Of a DNA stretch of 64,000 nucleotides, positions 42,108 to 51,649 are shown in pieces. The DNA is from Dactylonectria macrodidyma. Taxonomy: Eukaryota > Ascomycota > Sordariomycetes > Hypocreales > Nectriaceae. Position numbers and translations under genes: made by a program. Numbering within the stretch: position 1 is the first letter of the stretch; every line of letters starts with the position of its first letter. The notes under the pieces are model-generated. The model was not told the DNA's origin and ran no database searches. It worked only from the letters and a program-made list of their open reading frames with translations. Location of the stretch: assembly GCA_020744425.1 (NCBI GenBank), contig JAGMUV010000027.1, positions 682,001 to 746,000 of the forward strand, read 5' to 3'.

Positions 42108-43203
42108 CTATTCAGCCTCACTTTCAGACGTTGATACTAACTCTTCAACCTGTTGCTGCTGTGATGAATCGTCAACCTCGCTGGCGCTGTTCTCGCCCTC
42201 CAATAGCCATTTTGACTCAGCAAGTGCCAGCTCGTCCTCGCTTAGAGTCACGCAGCCGGCATCCAGCTTGCTTTCAAGGTGTGACTTAAGCAATGGATCC
42301 AGGTCTTTGATAAGGCCAGCATAGTACCAAGAGCGTAAAACCTGGCAAATGGCGATAATATCAGCATCTAGGTTCGTACGCAACCCCGAGACCATCTTGC
42401 CAGCAGCTGAGAATAACCTCTCACTCGGCTGACATCGGCTGGATCGTCAGGAAGTCCAAGGCCATCCTGGATAACCGAGGATATCTGCTTTGCTTAGTGA
42501 TCCAGTAACCAATTGGATCACGAACGTTGCCGTCGCTGGCGTCACGATCCGTCTGCCACGCTTGGTACTCGTCACCAACAATAGCTGCTGCGTAGGCTGG
42601 TTTTGAGTTCGGCAGACGACTGTTCTTCTCGAAGGGGTTGAAAAACCGAGGTCTTTTTGCCGGTGGCTCGTCGTCGCCTCTGCTGTTGCTGGTTCTAACC
42701 TCGAGATGAGCGTAATCGGACAGCCAGACGTCGGCAACCACCTCTTTTGCCTTTTCAACCCAACGAGGCTTATGAGCCCACGTTTCATCAAACCAGTCCC
42801 AACGATAAGCTGGATGGAGCGCCATAGCCGTATAGTAGATGGGTGTCTCGTCCAGCCGCTGATAATATTCATCCAGCTTATCCCAAGCAAGGTTGGTTCC
42901 CGTGCGGGGGTGCTCTGGGTCAGGGATGTCAGCAGCAGGCTGCTTATATTCTTCCAGTGTGTTAAGCAGCCACTCATAGCCAAGCACTACGTCCTAGATA
43001 TTGCCATAGGAGCTAGTCTAGCCTTGCTTACGCCTGCGGCTGTGTCCATCACCCTCAAGCGTCTTTACTACGGTCTCAAAAACAGCCAGAATAGCCTCCA
43101 AATGGTAAAGAGCCTCTCAGTCTCTGACCAAGTCCAGTCTCTGAAATGTCGAAAAAGACGGTCTTCGAGCTGCTGCTGTTGGCCTGGCTGGTTGGCTGAC
43201 ATC
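42108..43203 (-). pseudogene. hAT transposase remnant (dimerisation domain)
   Basis: A short N-terminal piece (from the ATG near 43199; MSANQPGQQQQLEDRL) ends at a stop. It is followed by sequence from about 42990 encoding a hAT C-terminal region: ALHPAYRWDWFDETW, PIGYWITKQSRYPRLSRMALDFLTIQPMSAE, then CERLFSAAGKMVSGLR in another frame. The frame change near 42420 is explained by loss of one base in the Glu-Cys-Glu codons. The WxxP/ALDFL and ERLFSAAG motifs identify the hAT dimerisation domain. The DDE core upstream is absent. Confidence 0.78.
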
Positions 43204-43209
43204 GTCAAA

Positions 43210-43234
43210 AAAATTTTTTTTTTTTTTTTTTGGC
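43210..43234 (+). repeat. A/T homopolymer in hAT remnant
   Basis: A short A-run passing into a T-run of about 20 bases between the two transposase pieces, probably at or near the deletion junction. Confidence 0.8.
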
Positions 43235-44076
43235 AAAAACAAAGCAGGAAATCTGTAGAAAACGCGCTCAATAGGGGTAGTTTCTCGTATAATGTTGTTA
43301 TAAGATTAACTGTAGGGGTGATCGACCTCGGCTAACTTGGGTCCAGGTACCTCGATTTAATAGGCGATTATATACAAAAATAAGTACTGTGAACTGTACA
43401 CGGTCAGGGAATATCTCACTGTATCTAAATCCACCTAAATCCACTCCATTACACCCACTTTCAGGTCCAAGTGTAGTGGGTTATTACGTAATCTGAGCGC
43501 CGACAAGTGGATGTAATAGAGATGGGCCACTTATGTGGTCCACGTGGATATGCAGTGTAGTTGGTCCGACCCTTGACAATACGAACGTCCACTCGAGGCT
43601 CCTCTTCTTCCCATATACATTTTGGCATAGTGAAAGAGATACCCTGTACTGATGACTCCAAGGGAGCTGGACCAGTCCGCCAGGAGACGCGCGCCGCAGG
43701 AGTGAGTTCTGACAATCAAAGCCGCAGCTAGCCTACAAGGCCATGAAGACATTTCGACGGTTTTAGCTAGCAACTTGAGGGCAAAATTCTGGACTCATTA
43801 TGCAAGTGTTACCACGGGATATGTGATGTTTCAAGGTTAAAGTGCACATTGTGATGTATACCTTCTAATTATAGTTGTAATCTCGCGTTTTTAAGGAGAT
43901 ATACTAACAATTAGAAAGACGCCCCTCAAAAATTGTTGCGGTGCTCATGCGTCACTGTGGTTTTCGCTCTTACAGATGTAGTATGCCGGCTGTGTCTGCG
44001 TGTTGCCGAGATAATCGTTTCTCGAGAATATATAGTAACCTCCCAAGTTTCGGGGTTGGTAGATCCGTTGGACATC

Positions 44077-44552
44077 TCATGTTTGACCGGGATTCAAGGA
44101 CGTGGGGAAATTGTCCATGATCCGCTCGCCACCTGGCGCCTCCGTGGAAATAGCCCTCATCAAGCAAATCGAGTCCACAATCAACTGCAGGCCGAATGTC
44201 AAACCAGCCACCCAGAAGGTCATGGCCCCATTCCAAGCGAGGGGACCAGTGTAGACGGTGTGCATAGCAATCCCGGGAATGAAAATAATAGGGAAAAGGA
44301 TGTTAACAATGGCTATAGGCTTCGGGAAAAGCGGGATGGGACGGGTGTCAATTAGAATTGCAAAGACAAAGGCGAAGTTTTGAGCCATGAAAGTCGGCCA
44401 TGGCATCAAAGCTGTGATCCAGAAAAGTTCATTCATAACTTGCGTGATCTCAGCCGGACGGTCTAGGCGGTAGTTGGTGACAGCGAGGATCATGCCAGGC
44501 ATAATGTAGGTGAAGATTCCCGCCGCCCCGGAGGCCAGTTGGAGGGCACTGA
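44077..44552 (-). pseudogene. Multi-pass membrane protein, 3' exon only
   Basis: A final exon (acceptor CAG at 44553-44555) encodes about 155 residues rich in hydrophobic helices: SALQLASGAAGIFTYIMPGMILAVTNY is followed by FWITALMPWPTFMAQNFAFVFAILI, IAIVNILFPIIFIPGIAMHTVYTG and AMTFWVAGLTFGLQLIVDSICLM. It ends with a polar tail and a stop at 44077-44079. Nothing recognisable continues the gene upstream of the acceptor, where low-complexity AGCTAG-rich DNA begins. It is therefore a 5'-truncated copy of an uncharacterised fungal membrane-protein gene. I cannot assign a transport substrate. Confidence 0.6.
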
Positions 44553-44560
44553 CTGTCAGG

Positions 44561-45403
44561 GCTGGTTACACACAAGGGAGTGAAGAGGGCAGACACGCTG
44601 CAAGATAGCAGCTAGCTAGTAGGAATGATGCTGGTGACTGTATTGATCTGTGACCCCCCTTTTTGCCTTCTTCCTCTAGTAGCTCTTCTTATAGCCAGGT
44701 CTAGTATCCATCCTTCCAATACCTTAGCTAGCTAGCTGTAGCTTAGCTGCTTAGGTCTAGCTAGTTTGATTGGTCTTCTTAATCCTGAGACTCCGGCCCG
44801 GCCGGGTCTCTCGTAACCCGGTCGGAGCTCTCGGATCCGGCCGGTTGCGCTTAGCCCGTGTTCCATAACTCCCTCAGCCACTTGCTAGCTGAAAGCTAGC
44901 TGTGGCAAACCTGCGACGTAGCTGCGACCTTGTGGCTGTTAGGCGCGGCCGCCACTGTGTGACGGTGGATTTCTGCAGTTAGGGCCCCATAGACCCTTCT
45001 TGTGGCTTTTGGCCTCTGACACCCTCTCAGTCACTCAATTCCGCCCAGTCGAGCACTCCTAGCGCCGCCTCAGCCCCGGCCAACGTGTCCAATGATGGGC
45101 TTTCTCCTTCAACGCATTCTCATGAAAGAGAGATGCCGAAGACCGCTCAAAGCCCTTGCCCTATCGACTGGGACAATATCCGCTATGATAGGAAGCCAGT
45201 GCTATCCATTCGATATCGCCAGCCCCATCAGCGCGCCATTAACTCCAAGTCCCAGCCTTCAGCAATCTACGGGCATGGTGCTCAGTTCGGACACTGTAGC
45301 AGCGATTGAATGCCGGAAGCACTTGCTTCGAAATGGCATGCCATCGTAGATCTACTGCCAGGGTGAAGTTGAAAAAAAAAAGGAAGGAGGGGGGGGAATA
45401 TAT
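44561..45403. other. Low-complexity and unclassified DNA
   Basis: It begins with AGCTAGCTAG-type short repeats (44605-44770), then GC-rich quasi-palindromic sequence (44800-44850). A region around 45080-45350 has two overlapping short open frames of about 75-85 codons and no family match. A poly-A/G tract (45371-45396) leads into the solo LTR. The AGCTAG-rich part may be the end of an unrecognised retroelement. Confidence 0.4.
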
Positions 45404-45556
45404 TGTTGGAGATCACAAGTGTGAGGCGACCAAGTCGGTGGCAAAGTGTGGAAGAAGGAGGAACATTCTACAAGAGATCGTGCCTGTATATAAACAGTGG
45501 TTCACCTACTGCAATTTTAGCATGAATTAAGCAACTTGAATCTTCCTATTTCAACA
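45404..45556 (+). repeat. Solo LTR (153 bp)
   Basis: Starts TGTTGGAGAT and ends TTTCAACA, with matching TGTTG/CAACA ends and a perfect 5-bp target duplication TATAT (45399-45403, 45557-45561). It contains a TATATAAAC promoter-like box at 45486-45494. No internal retrotransposon sequence adjoins it, as expected after LTR-LTR recombination. The flank is AT-repetitive, so the duplication is weaker evidence here than elsewhere. Confidence 0.75.
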
Positions 45557-45601
45557 TATATATATATAACTAGACACTACCGGTAGTCAGTCGAGTAATG
45601 T

Positions 45602-45712
45602 CAACCAACCAAGTAAAGCAAGGACCTCCCATCAAGTAAACCAAGTCAAGCAAAGGGGTGCCATCAACCAAGCAAAGCAAAGGGTCTAATTTTTGCTTTA
45701 CTTGGTTGATGG
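45602..45712 (+). repeat. CAACCAAGTAAAGC direct repeats with terminal hairpin
   Basis: Degenerate copies of an AACCAAGTAAAGCAA motif at about 45602-45620, 45630-45655 and 45661-45681. The last forms a hairpin with its inverse at 45692-45712 (21-bp arms, one mismatch, loop of about 10 bases). A 12-bp perfect palindrome ACTACCGGTAGT lies just upstream at about 45580. Function unknown. Confidence 0.7.
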
Positions 45713-46156
45713 ACACACTGTTCTTGCTTCCATCAGTGCTGTTTCAGAGCTCATCCCTATTTGCATTCTGGGACTGCTACTGACTTCTTTATCTGGGCTC
45801 GCCTTGACCCTTTCAATAGAAGAACCAGGTTCAAATCACAAGACACGACAACCCCTGATACCTCAAAGCTCTCGAACAGTGGCGGGCACGGCGTCTCAGA
45901 AACCCGAAGCATGCGCCATCAAGAAGCATTGTCTGAATTACGACTGAGAGATAGCCTCGACGTCTTCGGCATCCTTATCTGTCTCCTACGCTGACGTGGT
46001 CGGAGTGCCTTGTACCTGCACAGTTTCCTCCTATCGACTCTGCGGATGAAGCAGCCTTCCACCAGTTCACGGTCTCGATAGCGTCATCAGGGCTAAGCCA
46101 CTATCCCTTCTTATCCTCAATAAACACCTTTGAGGAAGTCCCCATGAGTCAGCCGA
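45713..46156. other. No supported gene
   Basis: Short frames only. One plus-strand frame with a hydrophobic segment (45693-45947) lacks an ATG in good context and any domain. Confidence 0.4.
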
Positions 46157-46486
46157 TTAAAGTACAACGCTATCAATTATCTCCAGTCTGTACGCCTTAG
46201 GAACCAGAGCTTGAAAAGAGATGCGAGAGGGCTCCGTTACCTGGACTTCATCTTTGCCTCCCCCGTCGTCGCTCTTCAACCGATGCTGCGCGTTCACACA
46301 TTCCGCATGGGCCGCAATAACACTGTTGAGATATACAATCTCGTCTTGAAGCTCACGAATCCTGGCCATTAGTGCAGCATTCTCCTGCTTGCGTCTTTCT
46401 AAGCGGGATGGTAGACCCTCATGTTTTAATTCCGATGGTGGTAGCCTTTGGGCAGTGCCGCATTCAACTAGCTCCTCCGACATCAT
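46157..46486 (-). CDS. Hypothetical short coiled-coil protein
   Basis: A 109-codon frame from ATG 46486 with a heptad-like stretch (SRLERRKQENAALMARIRELQDEIVYLNS split over residues about 26-54) that should form a coiled coil. The open frame extends upstream to about 46741 with other ATGs. It does not match a family I know and lacks a DNA-binding basic region, so it is not a bZIP as it stands. It may be an exon of a larger lost gene. Confidence 0.25.
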   Translation of the reverse strand: MMSEELVECGTAQRLPPSELKHEGLPSRLERRKQENAALMARIRELQDEIVYLNSVIAAHAECVNAQHRLKSDDGGGKDEVQVTEPSRISFQALVPKAYRLEIIDSVVL

Positions 46487-48439
46487 GCTATTCGTAACCT
46501 GTGGAGCTATGCGTGAGGAAAGATCAGAGAGGAGACTAATAAAGGGACTCTGGTGAATTACAATTACGTTCCTGATGTATGACGGGCTAGTCGAGACACA
46601 AAGCTGAAGCACTGAAGCTGATATCATCAGTAGACAAACTGGCTTCCTCTCTTGCACTCTCTTGGAAATCTGGGCATGGGCCGACTGTATTACCATAGGA
46701 TACATTTTAACAGCCACAATTAGCCAAATCACCATGCGCATACCAAAAATACCGCTGCACTGCAACGCAGAACCTGCTGACTAGAATCTAATAGGGGCTC
46801 ACCTGCCCAGCCAGTGAACAAGTCCGCTCCACAACTCAAGCCTCAGCCCCTTTCAATGCCTCCGCAGTCCACTTGGAGCCCCGCGACGACCGGCATCTCT
46901 CTTCCGGGGAGGCTAACTAAAACTTTCGCAAATAGCATTGTAATGGAATACTTCGGAAAGCATGCCAGTTGTGGAAGGCGAAAGGGGAGACATGGTTCAT
47001 AGCGGAGAGGGGCATTTGGGGTAGGCTCAGAGCTCATTGGCTAGCCAGCAGCGAAGAGACTGCCACACTGAGCTTTGTGATTGGTGAACCCCATCCGCCC
47101 CTGTACCATGGCCGTCATGTGTACGTGCAGAGGCGAGTCGAAAAGAACGAAGATAGCATATGACACCGCTAGAGACAAATAGGGGCGACATTAAGAGAAG
47201 AACCGCCCATCTTCCACTCTCACCTTCATCGAGTCTTCAAAGTTGCGTCATCAAATCGAATCCTTCTATTTGCCTCGAACCAGAGAGTCCGAGAGTCGTG
47301 CAGGCGTTGCCCAGATTCTTGTTCTGACCATCGTGCTTTGTTTTGCATCAGCTAGCTTTGAATGTGAGAAACCAGTCTCCAGTATCCAGAAGTCTCAGGA
47401 GTACATGCATCCACCGCCTCATTGCCCTGACCACGGTTATAGGGAATTGACTCACATTAAGATCTACACTGACAACCCTCCCATTGCCAGCATCTAACGG
47501 TAATACGGTATCATGTCGCCGTCCGTAATAGACAGTACAGCCCAGTCACTCAGGGGCCTGAGCAGGCTCGCAATTGAGAGACTCACAGTTGGCCTTTTTT
47601 ATTTTATTATTTTATTTTATTATTTTATTTTATTATTTTATTTTAGCAATCTGGAGGCGCCCCCCTCACAAACCGGCAAGCTTCTTCTTCACACCCGTTT
47701 GCGTCTCAGAGCATGACTGCATGGCCCAGGGATCATCCTCTCCATAGCCACGCCATCTCGGATTTGGCCAAAGTAAAACGCACAATACTGGGTATTAATT
47801 GAGCCTGACCTCTCGGCCGTGTCTCGGTGCTTTGCAGTGTGGTGTGGCCCTGGGCCATAGGAGTCTGAGCAGGTCTCATCCACCAGGGCGGATTTCATCC
47901 CCCTCGTCGTAGCTCACTGCTATTATCCAGTTGCAATGCGAGTATTTGTCACCTGCTTATGAGCACGATAAGAAAGCATGACTAGGGATACTCCCTGCCA
48001 TTCTCCTACAACCGGTCAACAAACACGTCAGAGACGGTCGGGCAGATGGTCGAATAGATGTATGAATTAAGGAGTGAACACTTGACCGACCCCAAGCACA
48101 CCATGCATGAGCCATATTAGTGAATTCATTCATCGACATGTCAGATCGCCTCTTGGCTCTAACAAGCAGGGCTGACTCATTCGGCCAATCATCCGAAGTC
48201 AACCTCAGCCCCTGGGCATGAAGCTAATGACATTCCGGCTGCCACTTGGTGCCGAGAGAGTAAAGCCATCTATTCCCAAATATGAACCTCAAACTAGCCT
48301 CCTTCGTAAAGGGGGCTGGGAGCTGAAAGCTGCGGGCGAAGAGAAACGCCCCATGACTCATGGCGCTGCTGAGCATTGGACGCGACCACTGAACAACTGG
48401 CAAGCGTCAAACAGCCATCAGCGGGACAGATGGGGGTTG
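46487..48439. other. Gene-poor spacer
   Basis: About 2 kb with many short frames. It contains an (ATTTT)n-type low-complexity tract at 47597-47646. The region 48218-48430 is open in the frame that continues into the LINE RT but has no RT homology. Confidence 0.45.
47597..47646 (+). repeat. (ATTTT)n low-complexity tract
   Basis: About 50 bp of ATTTT/ATT units, nearly pure A/T, on the plus strand. Confidence 0.9.
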
Positions 48440-49696
48440 AAGAAACTCAAACATGACGGCCGCTTTTCTGGTTCGCACTCGCGTCCAAAACACAATAACC
48501 ATAGGCGCGGTATCCTTCACTCGCTCCTGGACGAGGGGCCCCGACCGAGACAGGCGGAAGTAGTGATGCCAGAGTTGACAATGGAGGAGGTGGAAGAGAA
48601 GGTGATGGCAGCCAAGTCATGGAAAGCGCCGGGTGAAGACGGACTACCGGCGATGGTGTGGAAACAGCTGTGGCCCGTAGTGAGGGAGCGGGTGCTGCAT
48701 CTGTTCCAAACATCACTGAGAGAGGGCGAGCTGCCTACGCAGTGGAGGAGCGCAAAAATCATCCCGCTCAAGAAGCCGGGGAAGGAAAACTACAAGATAG
48801 CCAAGTCGTGGAGACCGATCTCGCTCCTGTCAACGCTAGGCAAGATCCTAGAGGCAGTTGTTGCAGACAGGATCTCGTACGCGGTCGAGACATTCGGACT
48901 ATTACCTGCAAACCACTTCGGCGGGAGGAAACAGCGTTCGGCCGAGCAGGCGCTCCTGCTCCTCCAGGAACACATCTACAAGGCATGGCGGAACCGGAAG
49001 GTGCTCAATCTGATCAGCTTCGACGTGAAGGGAGCCTATAACGGGGTGTTCAAGGAGCGACTACTGCAGAGACTGGAAGCTAGGGGGATCCCCAGGGTGC
49101 TGGTTCGATGGATCGATGCTTTCTGCTCCAACCGATCCGCGACGATTGTAGTGAACGGCTACTGCTCGGAGCGGCGGGAATTGCCCCAGGCCGGCCTCCC
49201 GCAAGGGTCGCCCCTGTCACCGGTCTTGTTCCTGTTCTTCAACGCCGACCTTGTACAACGCAAGATCGACTCAAAGGGCGGGTCAATCGCGTTCATCGAC
49301 GACTTCTCGGCCTGGGTAACGGGACCGACAGCAGAAGCTAACCGAGCAGGCATCCAGGCCGTCATCGACAGAGCACTGGAGTGGGAAAGACGGAGCGGAG
49401 CGACATTTGAGGAAGACAAGACGGTCATCATACACTTCACACGCAATCCCGAACGCACTAGCGACAGCCCGTTCGTGATCAAAGGCAAGACCATCACCCC
49501 CAGAGACAGCGGGAAGATACTGGGTCTGGTGATGGACTCCCAATTACGCTATAGGGAGCACATGGCGAAAGCAGCTACCCGAGGCCTTCGGGCGGCTATG
49601 TGCCTACGGAGACTGAAGATGGTAACCGCTCGAACGGCGAGACAATTGTTTGTGGCAACGGTGGCCCCAACTATGGATTACGCCTACTCAGGAATG
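48440..49696 (+). pseudogene. LINE (non-LTR) reverse transcriptase fragment
   Basis: Plus-strand RT domain with the order expected of a non-LTR element. It has KAPGEDGLPAMVWKQLW, SAKIIPLKKPGK, SWRPISLLSTLGKILE, FGGRKQRSAEQAL, LISFDVKGAYNGV, GLPQGSPLSPVLF and an active-site box FIDDFSAW in place of FADD or YADD. The thumb-like GKILGLVMDSQL follows. The endonuclease and the start of ORF2 are absent on the 5' side, and the C-terminal RNase H/zinc knuckle is absent on the 3' side. The frame is open throughout, so the copy is truncated rather than heavily mutated. It resembles the fungal Tad1/I-like group, but the clade cannot be fixed by eye. Confidence 0.85.
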
Positions 49697-50112
49697 TGTG
49701 AAAGTGTTGAAATGGGAAGATTCAGGTTTTTTAATTCATTCAAAATATGCAGTAGGAGAACTACTGTTTATGTACAGGCACCACCTCCGTGGAATGTTCC
49801 ACCTTGTTCCACACCTTGCCACCGACTTGGTCGTCTCACATTTGTGATCTCCAACACGGAACCATCGTGGTCGCGCGCAAAGACAGGAAGCCATTACTTC
49901 CGCAGCATCTTGAGGGCGTGTGGATGTACTGCGACCACATTCTGGACCTCTTCGGTAAAGGAGAAGGTGCGCCGAGATGGCTGTATAATCGGCAGGCCTT
50001 TGAAGAGTGGTGGGTAGGTTATTGCGAGGAACAGAAGGAGTTTCGGCCCGGAAAGGGAGGGGAGAAGGATCCGGACGATTGGCGGGCGGTAAGGTCGCCG
50101 TATGAGACCTAA
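49697..50112 (+). pseudogene. Foreign gene fragment fused 3' of the LINE RT
   Basis: Immediately after RT homology ends, a different coding-like sequence appears. A frame starting after about 49830 encodes CDLQHGTIVVARKDRKPLLPQHLEGVWMYCDHILDLF split across the first third, then RWLYNRQAFEEWWVGYCEEQKEF and a stop at 50110-50112. Composition and punctuation look like a terminal exon of an ordinary fungal gene of unknown function. It may be a target gene cut by the LINE or a transduced segment. It has no start of its own. Confidence 0.45.
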
Positions 50113-50363
50113 GACTCCTAATATGGGGTTTGGCGTGCGTTCTGAATCAGAAAACTGTTTGTGTCTAGCTATTGCTTGGCGCCCTTAAGTCGCGTTGAAA
50201 ATGCGCCGGACTCGAGCTTCAAGTTATGGGGCCCGGGATGGGCAAGGAGGGTCAGTTCTGGATACTACAAGGTCGGCGGCGTTGGAGTGATTTCAGACTT
50301 CAGGATGAGGCAAAAGGTTAACTTTTAAACTATCTTCAGAATGATCTCGCATGCACGTTATTC

Positions 50364-50786
50364 CTAGGTATCGCGGCCGCGACCCTCATATATCCGTCTC
50401 GTTTCTACGGCTAGGCTCCTGAGTCTCTGCATGCCATCAACTATGGCCTGATCCAGCTTGTTACCGATGAAATCCTGGTGTTGTACAGGACTGAGAAGCT
50501 TGACTCCTCGAAGCGTCGTGCACCTGGACAACTGTACGTAGAGACTAGTAAAATCGCATTTAGAAGGTTCTCCATTGACCATACGATGTCCCCGCAGCTC
50601 CAAGAGCACCTCTGCGAACGTTTTGCTTTGGGCTTTAGTCTCAGACGCCCTGATGACCACCTGGGCATTATCAGGACCCCATAATGCGTACTGAAGGTAA
50701 GTTTCCCAAAGCTTTCGCTGGTGCTCTACAGGCAGGAATGAAAGGCCGCCATTGATAATTGTGTCACGATCGTCTTAAGACAGCAA
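50364..50786 (-). pseudogene. Helitron helicase C-terminal fragment
   Basis: A minus-strand frame reads PVEHQRKLWETYLQYALWGPD, then GHRMVNGEPSKCDFTSLYVQLSRCTTLRGVKLLSPV, the helicase motif V/VI region of PIF1-like Helitron helicases, ending at a stop at 50364. It belongs to the same class as the Walker A piece at 26764 but covers the opposite end of the domain, so the two do not overlap and cannot be compared directly. No CTRR/hairpin Helitron 3' end was identified next to it. Confidence 0.8.
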
Positions 50787-51359
50787 GGAAGAGCCATACT
50801 GCAAAACGTGTTGGTAAAGGTGCTGCAGCTGGTCTGCCTGTCGGGCGGGGGAGGAAGGACGATCCTTGATTCCTGGTTAGACAACTCAAGTGAGGGGTGC
50901 GTCCTAGGTAACTTTACTCACCATGGTGAAATAGAGAAGCATTGCATATCAGTAGAAGAAGACCAGGCTCTACGGATGGGCCTCACCTAAATATCCTATT
51001 GGATATCTGTGGCCCCTGCCTAGCACGCGTATGCACGAGGCACCGGGCCCTCACACCGAGGGCAACACCGATGTACCTTTGCATGCAAGTCGTATTCCCT
51101 TCAGTCAGGGCTCTGTTGATCACTTCTACGTAGAGATGGCGGTGGCGCTGAGTCTGAAGCCCCTGAATCAACCATGTTAGCTACGTCTCTAAATTTTCAC
51201 GTTCATGTTAGGAGCTAGTGTTATTCTCTCATTGCTGGTGGCGTCAAGGGTGGATGTGGTTTGGACATTTCCCTTGCAGACGGTTCCACAGCAGGCGCTC
51301 TTATGGTAAGGGCTGGGACCGTAGGGTATATCATTAACAACTGATGCCCCACGAAACAG
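50787..51359. other. Upstream region of split glycine-rich gene
   Basis: No clear exon. A GTAAGG-type donor near 51306 and a GAAACAG acceptor ending at 51360 suggest an intron just before the Gly/Gln-rich exon, but I could not fix the first exon or the start codon. Confidence 0.4.
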
Positions 51360-51360
51360 G

Positions 51361-51563
51361 CGCAGTACTCGCAAGGCTCTGGCTACGGTGCACCTCAGCA
51401 GCCCAGCTACGATAACCGCGGCCAATCACCTTACGACCAACAACACGGCGGGAAATATGGGGCCACTTCGGAATATCCCGGCGGTGCTCAGGGTCAAGCG
51501 GGACCTGATGGAGAGCGAGGCCTAGGTGCCATGCTGGGGGTGGCGTTGCCGGATGGGCGGCTC
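51361..51563 (+). pseudogene. Gly/Gln/Tyr-rich protein, 5' part (split by piggyBac)
   Basis: After a CAG acceptor the frame reads SQGSGYGAPQQPSYDNRG, SPYDQQHGGKYGATSEYPGG and DGERGLGAMLG. It then loses its character within about 30 bp of the piggyBac end. This low-complexity region followed by DGERGLGA is typical of fungal glycine-zipper (17-kDa surface antigen-like) proteins. The expected continuation, a Gly-rich helix and a Lys/His-rich tail, is found at 53784-53928 on the far side of the transposon. The protein would be a small, probably membrane- or wall-associated protein of unknown role. Confidence 0.65.
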
Positions 51564-51564
51564 A

Positions 51565-51593
51565 TCCCACGAGTGCTCACAAGACAACACCTC
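51565..51593 (+). repeat. Left TIR of piggyBac element
   Basis: 29 bp, perfect inverse of 53756-53784. Confidence 0.9.
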
Positions 51594-51649
51594 GGTAGCT
51601 TTTGAGGGGTCCGGCCAATTAAAATGCCGCAAATTAAAGGTACATCTTA

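Larger units (their letters stand above)
41928..43575 (-). mobile_element. Internally deleted hAT transposon
   Basis: About 1.65 kb bounded by short imperfect inverted repeats CAAGGGTCGGA and TCCGACCCTTG. Many subterminal GTGGAT/ATCCAC motifs lie at both ends, as hAT transposases often bind. The interior keeps only the start and the C-terminal part of a transposase on the minus strand, so most of the catalytic region has been deleted. I could not find an 8-bp target duplication at the expected positions, so boundaries may be off by a few bases or the flanks have diverged. Confidence 0.75.

Noticed and set aside
41920..43583. 8-bp target duplication of the hAT element
   Set aside because: The eight bases next to the inferred ends (GTTCTCGA and ACAATACG) do not match, so no duplication is claimed.
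45827..45842. GGTTCAAATC, resembling a tRNA B box
   Set aside because: No matching T-stem, A box or acceptor stem around it. Similar motifs inside coding regions show it is chance.
46741..46765. Upstream extension of the coiled-coil frame suggesting a signal peptide
   Set aside because: The frame opens with a non-ATG codon, and the hydrophobic part lacks support. Only the 109-codon part is listed, with low confidence.
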